Shown: positions 14,960 through 22,974 of the stretch, piece after piece
Numbering within the stretch: the first letter of the stretch is position 1
Layout of the letters: each line of letters starts with the position of its first letter
Assembly: GCA_039029195.1 (NCBI GenBank)
Contig: JBCCGR010000010.1
Coordinates: 1-64,000, forward strand
Direction: 5' to 3'
Source of the DNA: JBCCGR01 sp039029195
GTDB taxonomy: Bacteria > Pseudomonadota > Alphaproteobacteria > Rhizobiales > Rhizobiaceae
DNA: 64,000 nucleotides
The notes under the pieces: generated by a model
Databases searched by the model: none
What the model saw: the letters and a program-made list of their open reading frames with translations, nothing else
What the model was told of the DNA's origin: nothing
Position numbers and translations under genes: made by a program

Positions 14960-16747
14960 ATGTCCAGTTCTGAAGAAACAAAGAGCAACCGCAATCTGCG
15001 TCCGCTCGCGAGACTTTTTCCCTACCTTCTGCATTACAGATTGCAGGTGGGGCTTGCCCTGTTCTTTTTGGTGGTTGCAGCGGCGGTAACACTGACGCTG
15101 CCACTTGCTGTGCGTCGCATGATAGACAACGGCTTCAATGCGAATGACAGCCTGTTCATTCAGAACTATTTCACGATGCTGATCATTATCGCTGCCTTGC
15201 TCGCGATCTCCAGCGCTGGTCGCTACTATTTTGTCATTTGGTTGGGCGAGCGTGTGGTTGCTGACCTTCGTTCCGATGTGTTTTCACATATAACAACATT
15301 GAGCCCGTCGTTCTTTGATAGCACCCGCACGGGTGAAATCGTCTCACGCTTGACCGCAGACACGACGCAGATCAAATCGGCAGTAGGCGCAACGGCATCT
15401 ATGGCTCTGCGAAACACCGTATTGATGTTCGGTGCGACGATCATGATGGTCTACACCAGTCCGCGACTGTCAGCGTTGGTTCTGGTAGCAATACCGATCA
15501 TTGTATTGCCAATCATCGCTTTTGGCCGCGCGGTGCGAAGACGGTCCCGGACAGCTCAGGATACACTCGCTGACGCTTCAGCCTACGCATCTGAGGCCAT
15601 CGGTTCTGTTCGAACGCTTCAGGCCTATTCGAACACCAAAATGGCCTCAGATCTGTTCTCACAATGGGTGGAGTCAGCTTTCAACGCCGCTAGATCGTCA
15701 ATTGCCGCACGCGCAATGTTGACGGCGTTCGCCATATTCCTGATTTTTTCCAGCGTGGTCGGCGTTCTCTGGATTGGTGCAACTGCCGTACTTGAGGGCA
15801 CAATGACTGCCGGTACGCTGAGTCAGTTTCTGCTTTACTCGGTACTGGCCGCCGGAGCACTTGGTGCTCTGTCCGAAGTTTGGGGAGAATTATCGCAGGC
15901 CGCGGGCGCGGCCGAGCGGCTTAGCGAATTGTTGCTTAAGGAATCTGATATTCAAGCCCCCGCCAATCCCCAGGTGTTGCCCGATACACCAATCGGCTCG
16001 ATCGCGTTTGAGCGTGTTTCTTTTTCCTATCCCACCAGAGATTCTGTCGCGACCCTGAACTCGGTCAGCTTCAACGTTGAACCCGGGGAAACTGTCGCCA
16101 TCGTCGGTTCTTCAGGTGCTGGAAAGAGCACCATCTTCAACCTTCTCCTTCGCTATTACGATCCCAATTCTGGCCGCATCCTTATTGACGGTGTCGACAT
16201 TCGCGACACGGATCCTGAAGAGTTTCGAAAACGAATGGCGATTGTTCCGCAGGATACGACCGTCTTCGCAGCCAGCGCTCTGGAGAACATTCGCTTTGGA
16301 CGTCCGGGCGGCACCGTTGAAGAGGTGAAGCAGGCCGCAGAACTGGCACTTGCCAAGAATTTTATTGATGCGATGCCAGATCAGTTTGATGCGGTGCTTG
16401 GCGAACGCGGCGTGACGCTGTCCGGTGGTCAACGTCAGCGCATTGCGATTGCACGGGCGATTTTGAAGGATGCGCCAATCCTTCTGCTGGACGAAGCAAC
16501 AAGTGCACTTGATGCAGAAAGCGAAGCGCTGGTTCAGAAGGCCCTCGACAGACTTATGGAAGGTCGGACCACGATAGTCATCGCTCATCGCCTTGCCACC
16601 ATATTAAAGGCAGACCGCATTCTCGTCATGGATCAGGGTGAAATCGCAGAACAAGGCACGCATCAGTCCCTCGTGCGCCAGGGAGGCATCTACGCCCATC
16701 TTGCGCAGCTTCAATTTGATGGTGCGAACAAGGCGCTGGCTTCTTAG
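14960..16747 (+). CDS. ABC exporter, fused permease and ATPase (MsbA-like half-transporter)
   Basis: 595 residues from the ATG at 14960, with a longer frame from 14888 less likely. Six transmembrane helices fill residues 20-320. The nucleotide-binding domain is intact: Walker A GSSGAGKST (about 383), Q-loop AIVPQDTTVFAAS, signature LSGGQRQR (about 487), Walker B ILLLDEATSALD (about 507) and the switch histidine in VIAHRLATI. It should work as a homodimer in the inner membrane. The substrate (lipid, peptide or drug) cannot be told from sequence. It is convergent with the OmpA-like gene, with only six bases between stops. It contrasts with the degenerate exporter at 36 kb. Confidence 0.9.
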   Translation: MSSSEETKSNRNLRPLARLFPYLLHYRLQVGLALFFLVVAAAVTLTLPLAVRRMIDNGFNANDSLFIQNYFTMLIIIAALLAISSAGRYYFVIWLGERVVADLRSDVFSHITTLSPSFFDSTRTGEIVSRLTADTTQIKSAVGATASMALRNTVLMFGATIMMVYTSPRLSALVLVAIPIIVLPIIAFGRAVRRRSRTAQDTLADASAYASEAIGSVRTLQAYSNTKMASDLFSQWVESAFNAARSSIAARAMLTAFAIFLIFSSVVGVLWIGATAVLEGTMTAGTLSQFLLYSVLAAGALGALSEVWGELSQAAGAAERLSELLLKESDIQAPANPQVLPDTPIGSIAFERVSFSYPTRDSVATLNSVSFNVEPGETVAIVGSSGAGKSTIFNLLLRYYDPNSGRILIDGVDIRDTDPEEFRKRMAIVPQDTTVFAASALENIRFGRPGGTVEEVKQAAELALAKNFIDAMPDQFDAVLGERGVTLSGGQRQRIAIARAILKDAPILLLDEATSALDAESEALVQKALDRLMEGRTTIVIAHRLATILKADRILVMDQGEIAEQGTHQSLVRQGGIYAHLAQLQFDGANKALAS

Positions 16748-16753
16748 GTAGGC

Positions 16754-17785
16754 TTATCTTTCCGTGAGTTTCAACTCAATGCGGCGGTTTTTGGAACGCA
16801 CTTCGTCAGTGTCACCTTCTTCGATGGGCTGAAATTCGCCGAACCCTGCCGCCACCAGTCGATTGGGGCTGACACCTTCTGAAATCAAGAACTCGACGAC
16901 CGCGATCGCGCGAATTGACGACAGCTCCCAGTTTGACCGAATGCGCCCACCACCCGACAGCGGGATGTTGTCGGTATGGCCGTCAACACGCAGAACCCAG
17001 TTGATCTCAGCCGGAATTTCCTTGGCCAGTTCCAGAATGGCTTCTGCAAGCTTACTCATTTCCGCTTGCCCCACTTCGTTCATTTGCGAGGAACCTGAGC
17101 CAAACAGAACTTCCGACTGAAACACAAACCGGTCGCCCACAATACGGATATCCGAACGATCGGAGAGAATTTCGCGCAGACGTCCGAAGAAATCAGACCG
17201 GTAACGTGCCAATTCCTGCACCCGCTGCGCCAGCGCGACATTCAACCGCTTGCCTAGATCAGCAATCTTGGCTGAAGATTCGCGATCCCGTCGTTCTGAC
17301 ACCTCCAGCGCGTCTTCAAGAGCGGCAATTTGCTGGCGAAGCGCAGAAATCTGCTGATTGAGCAATTGCACTTGAGCGAGCGCCCGCTGACTGACCTGCT
17401 TTTCCTGATCCAGAACACCTGAAAGCTCAGCCGCCTTCTTTTCTGCCTCTCCCGCGGCACCTGATCCGGCATCCAACAGCTGTTGCAGGCGTGACCGCTC
17501 ACCCTGAGCCACGTTGAGGCTTGCCTCCAGAGACTTGATGGTGTCTTCGAGGTCTTGTCGGTTGGAACGCTCCAGCGCGAGCAACGAGGTCAATTCGTTG
17601 ATCTGCGAGTTCAGCCGGTTCAGTACGGTGTCTTTGCCGGTAATCTCCTGGCTGAGTAGGAATTGTGCGAGCACGAACACCGACAGCAAGAACATGATCG
17701 CCAGAAGGAGCGTGGACAACGCATCCACAAACCCGGGCCAGTAGTCGACCCGATTGCTTCCACGTCTTGCTCTTGCCAGTGCCAT
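16754..17785 (-). CDS. MotB/OmpA-like peptidoglycan-binding membrane protein
   Basis: 343 residues. One N-terminal transmembrane helix (ALSTLLLAIMFLLSVFVLAQF, about 22-42) precedes a long coiled coil (about 55-190) and a C-terminal OmpA domain (about 215-340). That domain carries the peptidoglycan-binding signatures DGHTDNIP, NWELSSIRA and NRRIELKL. It is 16 bases behind the MotA/ExbB-like gene, and the pair should form a proton- or ion-driven stator-like complex that pulls on the cell wall. The plug-region Asp that carries protons in true MotB would be near residue 21 (FVDALST), which is present. No flagellar genes are nearby. Confidence 0.85.
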   Translation of the reverse strand: MALARARRGSNRVDYWPGFVDALSTLLLAIMFLLSVFVLAQFLLSQEITGKDTVLNRLNSQINELTSLLALERSNRQDLEDTIKSLEASLNVAQGERSRLQQLLDAGSGAAGEAEKKAAELSGVLDQEKQVSQRALAQVQLLNQQISALRQQIAALEDALEVSERRDRESSAKIADLGKRLNVALAQRVQELARYRSDFFGRLREILSDRSDIRIVGDRFVFQSEVLFGSGSSQMNEVGQAEMSKLAEAILELAKEIPAEINWVLRVDGHTDNIPLSGGGRIRSNWELSSIRAIAVVEFLISEGVSPNRLVAAGFGEFQPIEEGDTDEVRSKNRRIELKLTER

Positions 17786-17801
17786 TACGCCGCCAGGATC
17801 A

Positions 17802-18812
17802 CTACGGTTTGCGGATTCTTGTGGACGCGTTTTTGTTCAACGCGGTGTCGAGACCCTCAAGCAGGTTTTTGATATCTTTTTGTTGTTCCGTCTGCGCCTC
17901 GACCCAGTCCCGCATCATTTGCTGTTCGGAACGCATATGTTTGACGAGGCCCTGAATGCCCTCTGCCAACGTGGCCATCGCCGCAGTTGCGCGTTGATTG
18001 CCTCCACCGCTTGTTTCGCGGACTGCGGCAGCCAACCGTTCCATGGCACCGCTCATATCGTCGGAAGCAGCAATTGGCGCGCCTGAGAGATCGGTTGAAA
18101 CGCTGGTGACGGACGAAAGCCAGTTTTCCAACTCGGTGTAAAACCGGTTCTGTGCCTGACCTGATTGAAGGTCGAGAAATCCCAGAACCAGAGAGCCGGC
18201 AAGGCCAAACAGAGAGGATGAAAAGGCAGTCCCCATGCCATCAAGTGGTGCTTTCAATCCACTTTTGAGCGCGTCCAGAACATCGTTGGCGTCGCCGGAT
18301 CTTGGATCTAGCGATTGGATCGTGTCACCAATTGATCCGATCGTCGCCAATAGGCCCCAAAAGGTTCCGAGCAGGCCCAGAAACACCAAAAGTCCAATGA
18401 GATAGCGGGAAATGTCGCGCGATTCATCAAGTCTTGCACCGAGCGATTCAAGAATAGAACGCATGGACGAAGTCGACAACGCCATACCTTCAGGCCGCTC
18501 ACGCAGCAATTCCGCCATGGGCGCAAGAAGAACGGGCTTGCGGCGACCTTCCAGTTCCGGGTTGCCCTTTCTGAAGGTGTTCACCCACGCGACTTCTGGC
18601 ATCAACCGCACGACTTGCATGAACGCAAGCAGCATGCCGACAACCAGCACACCAAGAATGAGTCCGTTCAATCCGGGATTGGTTAAGAATGCTTCGGCAA
18701 TCTGCCGATACAGTATCATCGCGAGAAAACCGACGATGATGATGAAAATCACCATGCTCCACAGGAACACCTGCGGGCTTGATAATTTATGTGGATCAAA
18801 CTCCCGTGCCAA
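17802..18812 (-). CDS. MotA/TolQ/ExbB-like ion-channel protein
   Basis: 336 residues. Hydrophobic helices lie at about 18-36, 46-68, 140-163 and 205-222. The conserved channel segment LIGLLVFLGLLGTFWGLLAT and the later MGTAFSSSLFGLAGSLVLGF match the MotA/TolQ/ExbB proton-channel domain. The C-terminal 90 residues are a soluble helical tail that starts near LAAAVRETSGGG. It is upstream of and close to the OmpA-like partner. In Hyphomicrobiales such pairs are not flagellar and probably act in the envelope. Confidence 0.85.
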   Translation of the reverse strand: MAREFDPHKLSSPQVFLWSMVIFIIIVGFLAMILYRQIAEAFLTNPGLNGLILGVLVVGMLLAFMQVVRLMPEVAWVNTFRKGNPELEGRRKPVLLAPMAELLRERPEGMALSTSSMRSILESLGARLDESRDISRYLIGLLVFLGLLGTFWGLLATIGSIGDTIQSLDPRSGDANDVLDALKSGLKAPLDGMGTAFSSSLFGLAGSLVLGFLDLQSGQAQNRFYTELENWLSSVTSVSTDLSGAPIAASDDMSGAMERLAAAVRETSGGGNQRATAAMATLAEGIQGLVKHMRSEQQMMRDWVEAQTEQQKDIKNLLEGLDTALNKNASTRIRKP

Positions 18813-18926
18813 CCGACAACTCTCCCCGACTCGTCAGGCGAATCGGCGCCAATCCCCATGCTGATGCCTGAATCACCAAGTTCCTGTGTACAGCAGTTTT
18901 TCTAGAAAGAGAATCCGCCAATTGTT

Positions 18927-18943
18927 CATTGGCAAATTTGGCG
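18927..18943 (-). promoter_or_regulatory. Small hairpin between the DUF882 and MotA-like genes
   Basis: GCCAAT-N5-ATTGGC. On the minus strand it is followed by a pyrimidine-rich stretch, so it could be a weak terminator after the DUF882 gene or a leader element for the MotA-like gene. Confidence 0.25.
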
Positions 18944-18973
18944 AGGTACCCGGCCGGTACGGATCCTGATCGA

Positions 18974-21130
18974 CTATTGCTTAAGATCGTGGGTCGAAAA
19001 CGCGACCTGCTGTACCAGCTCTTGGGCAAACTGATTGAATTGCTGTCTGCGCAAGTTTTCAAAACCCGTCGGATAAACGGCTTCCGGCATAGTCTTGGCA
19101 ATGTCCAATCCAAACAGAGGCGCGTGTAGCTTTGCTTGCGCACCTCGACGTGTCGTCCGGCTAACAGCCCAATCGTTGATGCGCGCACTGTCGAGATCAC
19201 CCAGCAACAGCGAGCCATCGCGGTCCGATGGTCCCTTGTCTCCAAAGCGCGAAGTCGAAGGCCACTTCTCAGCCGGTTCCAAAGACGCGGCTTTGCGAGT
19301 GTGATCGGTTTGAACGACCTTAACAACTGCGAAACCGGGTTCCTGACGTGCAAGGGATGCAACTTCGATCATCGCCGGCGTAGCAGCAGAGAATGTGTCT
19401 GTCTGGTCAAGTGCGGGCTGGTTCTTTGCCGTCTCGAGCGTTCTACGCTTCGGAGTGGCAGGTTGAACCGTTGGATCAATTTGCGGACGAATCTTTGGAA
19501 TCGAGACCTTGGTTTCGTCCGATGCACTTACGTTGGTGGCAGTTTCAATCCGGGTCGCAATATCGATTGCTGATTGTCCCCGATTTGGTGTGGGAGCTGC
19601 AGCGAGAGCTGCGACAGCGACGTTGTCCTTGTCCAGCGTGTCATTCTGGGGCTGTGGACGGACGGTTGGCGTGGTTGGTTTTGCTGGCTCGCCGAATCTA
19701 GCGGCGACGATCGTCGGATCGGGTTTGCTTGCTGGCGTTTTGCCATCGTCCGCTGAAGCGAGCGCAAACTCAGCCGGCCTCGGCTTCGGAACAACAGCTC
19801 CCTGTTTCGCTAGCGCCAGCCGCAGCTTGTCGTTTGAAGCGCTCTCAGCCACCGGCGGTTGATTGTCGTCGTCCCAGCGCGCCAGGGCCGCTGTCACAGT
19901 ACGCGTATAGTCGTCGGTGGTTTCCGGCACCCGTTTCGACGGATCAGCAGGTTTTGGACCAGCAAATCGGTTCCCAACATCCACTGGCGGGCGCCGCACA
20001 TCAGGATTGGCGACCTTGTTCGGCGTTTCATTTCCTGTGTCGGTCACCAGCGCGAGAACCGTTGATTGTTGCGGCTGCTCATCCGAAGACGTTGGCCTGC
20101 TTGTTGGAATCGCAACTCTTCTCGGCAAAACAACCGCGACAGTTGTTGGCTCTTCAACTTTTGGTTCAGAATCAGCATTTACGCCCGGCAATTCGGTCTT
20201 TGTCGGCTTTTTTGCAGGTTCCTGCTTGGCAACACGCGTTGTGGTCGGTTTCTTGGGTGCTTGCTTCTTGCGTGGCTCAGACTTTGGAGGGCTGTCTGCG
20301 GAATTTCCCCGGAACAGTCCGGCCAGCAAACCACCACTTTTTTTCTTTTTCTCTTTTGCCAGCAGAACCGGGCCACCTTTCTGCTTCTTGCGATAATCCG
20401 CTTTTGCAAGCTGATAGTTTTTGAGCGGCTTACCATCGGATGGCACATGAAGGGTACGTCCACGAGGGAAAATCCGGGCGAGCTGGCGACGGCTCATCCT
20501 CGGCCAGTGCCGCACGCGACCTGTATCGAAATGGACAAAGGAATTGCGATAATACCCCACGCCCCCGACACCGGCCTTCAGACCCAACGCCCGCAGTTTG
20601 TCCACCGAAACATCTGGTAGAAAGAAATCAAGAGCCCTGCCACGCATATGCTGGCTTTTGTTCGCCACCTTGCGCCCGCGGCGGCGCAGCATGGTGTTTG
20701 TTTTCGGAGAGCGATAGCCGGAAATCACATGGATGTGCTTGCGTGATCCGGACTTGCGGTAAACCTCCCAGACAAGATCGAGAAGCTTTGGATCCATTCT
20801 GGTTGGCTCATTCCGCCGCCAGTCACGCAGGAAACGATTGATTTTCTTGAGACCACCGGGGAGATATCGCCCGTTGCGTTTATATGTGATCGTCGCGCGT
20901 TCTTTGGTGTGGGTGAAGTAGAGTTTCAGGGTTCGCGTTTCTGCCTGCGCCACGGAGGTGGGCACGAACATGCCTCCAGCAAACGTCGCTGCAGCAAGCA
21001 CAAAAAGAGCCATCGGCGCTAAGGCCCTTAGCGCACGGCTCACTCTCCAGTCACTTGCTTCAATAAGCGTCAATTCAAAGATCGCCCGCTTCCCGATACC
21101 CCAAACTCGTACCGCACAAACGTAACTCAA
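18974..21130 (-). CDS. DUF882 (M15-like) exported protein with long disordered tail
   Basis: Up to 718 residues; the frame opens with TTG at 21130 and the true start is uncertain. A hydrophobic signal segment (ALAPMALFVLAAATFAGG, about 37-54) ends near VAQAE. The DUF882 domain (about 65-215) has HVISGYRSPKTN, the SQHMRGRALDFF histidine motif and SFVHFDTG, the metal-site pattern of M15 D,D-carboxypeptidase-like murein enzymes. The remaining 500 residues are Pro/Lys/Thr/Ala rich (KPTTTRVAKQEPAKKPTKT and similar) and surely disordered. Such tails can thread the periplasm or cell wall. Its neighbours are an envelope motor pair and a sigma-54 regulator. Confidence 0.8.
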   Translation of the reverse strand: MSYVCAVRVWGIGKRAIFELTLIEASDWRVSRALRALAPMALFVLAAATFAGGMFVPTSVAQAETRTLKLYFTHTKERATITYKRNGRYLPGGLKKINRFLRDWRRNEPTRMDPKLLDLVWEVYRKSGSRKHIHVISGYRSPKTNTMLRRRGRKVANKSQHMRGRALDFFLPDVSVDKLRALGLKAGVGGVGYYRNSFVHFDTGRVRHWPRMSRRQLARIFPRGRTLHVPSDGKPLKNYQLAKADYRKKQKGGPVLLAKEKKKKSGGLLAGLFRGNSADSPPKSEPRKKQAPKKPTTTRVAKQEPAKKPTKTELPGVNADSEPKVEEPTTVAVVLPRRVAIPTSRPTSSDEQPQQSTVLALVTDTGNETPNKVANPDVRRPPVDVGNRFAGPKPADPSKRVPETTDDYTRTVTAALARWDDDNQPPVAESASNDKLRLALAKQGAVVPKPRPAEFALASADDGKTPASKPDPTIVAARFGEPAKPTTPTVRPQPQNDTLDKDNVAVAALAAAPTPNRGQSAIDIATRIETATNVSASDETKVSIPKIRPQIDPTVQPATPKRRTLETAKNQPALDQTDTFSAATPAMIEVASLARQEPGFAVVKVVQTDHTRKAASLEPAEKWPSTSRFGDKGPSDRDGSLLLGDLDSARINDWAVSRTTRRGAQAKLHAPLFGLDIAKTMPEAVYPTGFENLRRQQFNQFAQELVQQVAFSTHDLKQ

Positions 21131-21208
21131 TCTACGTCATAGCGGGGATTGTCTCTCGATCCAACCGTCGGCAGATATTATGACAAATAAGGTCATTCGA
21201 TGACAGCC

Positions 21209-21239
21209 GGAATTTTAAAACCGTTAAGGTTAAAATTCC
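21209..21239 (-). promoter_or_regulatory. Long AT-rich inverted repeat
   Basis: GGAATTTTAA (21209-21218) and TTAAAATTCC (21230-21239) are perfect ten-base arms, and two extra C/G pairs are possible inside with a two-base bulge. It lies between the stop of the sigma-54 regulator and the start of the DUF882 gene. It could be a terminator hairpin without a clean T-run, or an operator. Confidence 0.45.
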
Positions 21240-21287
21240 CTTGTCAGCCTGCAGAAACACGCCAGCGAATGCTCTTGTTGAGGAGCT

Positions 21288-22817
21288 TTACTCGGCTGCC
21301 TGACGCTCTTGATCAGGATCAATGCCGAGCTCCTTGAGGCGCCGATAAAGCGTTGATCGACCAATGCCCAAACTTGAGGCCACTTTGGTCATACGCCCCT
21401 TGTGATGATCAATTGCAAAGCGAATTAGATCTTCTTCGACGCTGACAAGATCGCGGACCGATCCGTCGGTATCCATCATTGGCACCATCGCAAAAGGGGT
21501 GGAAATTCCTGCGAGCTTTTCCACAGCCCGGCTGTGAGTGTCTAATTGACGTTCGTCGGATGCGCTTGAAACGGATTGTGGCAACGCCTCTTTTGGGGCG
21601 ACCTCTTCCGTCAAACTTGGCTCAAAGTCGGGAAGTTGTGCCACGATTTGCGGAAAATCATCAATCGTGAGTTCCTTGCCATCGCACATAACAACAGCCC
21701 GGAAGACGGCATTTTCCAACTGTCGAATGTTGCCCGGCCAATCGTATGCCAACAGCAACTCAATAGCTGACGCGCTTATCCCTGTTATGTGACTTCGACC
21801 CTCCTCAGCACCGATCTTCACCAGAAAATATCGCGCGAGATCAGCTAAATCTTCCTTGCGGTCGCATAAGGGAGGAACGCGCACCGGCAGTACGTTGAGC
21901 CTATAGTAGAGGTCTTCGCGGAAACGGCCGGCTTCGACCTCTTTGATAAGGTCTTTGTTGGTCGCAGAGATCAGTCTGAAATCAGTCTTGACGGTTTTGT
22001 TCGCACCGATGGGATCAATTTCTTTTTCCTGGATGGCTCGAAGCAACTTCACCTGGATGTCGAGCGAAAGCTCCCCGACTTCGTCCAGAAAGAGAGTTCC
22101 CCCGTTTGCCTCCTGAAACTTACCAATGTGCTTCTCTGACGCCCCGGTGAAGGCCCCTCTTTCATGGCCGAACAAGAGGCTCTCCACCAGATGTTCAGGA
22201 ATGGCACCGCAATTCATACTGATCAGCGGACGACCTGAGCGCTCACTACCTCCGTGGATCGCCCGGGCAACAATCTCCTTGCCGACACCGGATTCTCCTT
22301 CGATGAGAATTGGAATGTTCGATGCGGCAGCGCGTTTGCCGAGATCAATCACCCGCGCCATCGCGGGAGAACCCGCGATCATATCATCGAAGCTAAGCCT
22401 ACCAGACGCAGATCTTTTAACCCGCTTTACCGCTCCCTCAAGCGCGCCCAGCTTCAAAGCGTTCTGGATCGAAACATGCAGCCGCTCCGGGGAAACGGGC
22501 TTAACCGCAAAGTCGAACGCTCCAGCCCGCATGGATGAAACGACCAGATCAATACCGCCTTGTGCCGTTTGCACAATCACCGGAATATTGATGCCGTTTT
22601 CGCGCATGCGTGAAAGGACACCCATTCCATCGAGATCAGGCATAACCAGGTCGAGGATCACCACGGCGATCTTGTGATCATCCGGCCGTGCTAGAATGCC
22701 AAGCGCTTCCTCTCCGCCGGTCGCAAGGACCGGCTCAAATCCGAACTTGCGAACAGATGATTCCAGCAATCGGCGTTGGACGGCTTCATCATCGACGATG
22801 AGGATTTCTTTCGACAT
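21288..22817 (-). CDS. Sigma-54-dependent response regulator (NtrC family)
   Basis: 509 residues from the ATG at 22817 (AAGAGG upstream). A receiver domain (3-120) has the phospho-acceptor Asp in VVILDLVMPDLDG. The AAA+ domain (about 140-375) has Walker A EGESGVGKE, the sigma-54 contact loop GAFTGA and Walker B GGTLFLDEVGEL. A Fis-type helix-turn-helix ends the chain (VASSLGIGRSTLYRRLKEL). It activates transcription from -24/-12 promoters when phosphorylated. No histidine kinase lies nearby, so its partner is elsewhere. It is divergent from pepF and upstream of the DUF882 gene. Confidence 0.92.
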   Translation of the reverse strand: MSKEILIVDDEAVQRRLLESSVRKFGFEPVLATGGEEALGILARPDDHKIAVVILDLVMPDLDGMGVLSRMRENGINIPVIVQTAQGGIDLVVSSMRAGAFDFAVKPVSPERLHVSIQNALKLGALEGAVKRVKRSASGRLSFDDMIAGSPAMARVIDLGKRAAASNIPILIEGESGVGKEIVARAIHGGSERSGRPLISMNCGAIPEHLVESLLFGHERGAFTGASEKHIGKFQEANGGTLFLDEVGELSLDIQVKLLRAIQEKEIDPIGANKTVKTDFRLISATNKDLIKEVEAGRFREDLYYRLNVLPVRVPPLCDRKEDLADLARYFLVKIGAEEGRSHITGISASAIELLLAYDWPGNIRQLENAVFRAVVMCDGKELTIDDFPQIVAQLPDFEPSLTEEVAPKEALPQSVSSASDERQLDTHSRAVEKLAGISTPFAMVPMMDTDGSVRDLVSVEEDLIRFAIDHHKGRMTKVASSLGIGRSTLYRRLKELGIDPDQERQAAE

Positions 22818-22934
22818 CCGACCTCTTTCGGGACAGGTTCGTTCGTGCTTTTTTTGTCGCATTACCAATGCGCAAACGCTGTGGAGAAGGGTTTCACAAC
22901 CGCCTAAATATGGCTTTAAATGCCAAGCTGAATG

Positions 22935-22948
22935 ATCTCTAAAGAGAT
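22935..22948. promoter_or_regulatory. Palindrome ahead of pepF
   Basis: ATCTCT-AA-AGAGAT in the 157-base divergent region between the sigma-54 regulator and pepF, 27 bases before the pepF start. Operator or short hairpin; nothing identifies a binding protein. Confidence 0.3.
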
Positions 22949-22974
22949 TCGGTTAACAAGTCTGGAAAACCTAC

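Noticed and set aside
16754..18812. MotA/MotB-like pair as a Zorya (ZorAB) anti-phage system
   Set aside because: No zorC/zorD or zorE gene is near, the flanks are envelope genes, and stand-alone pairs of this kind are common in Hyphomicrobiales chromosomes.
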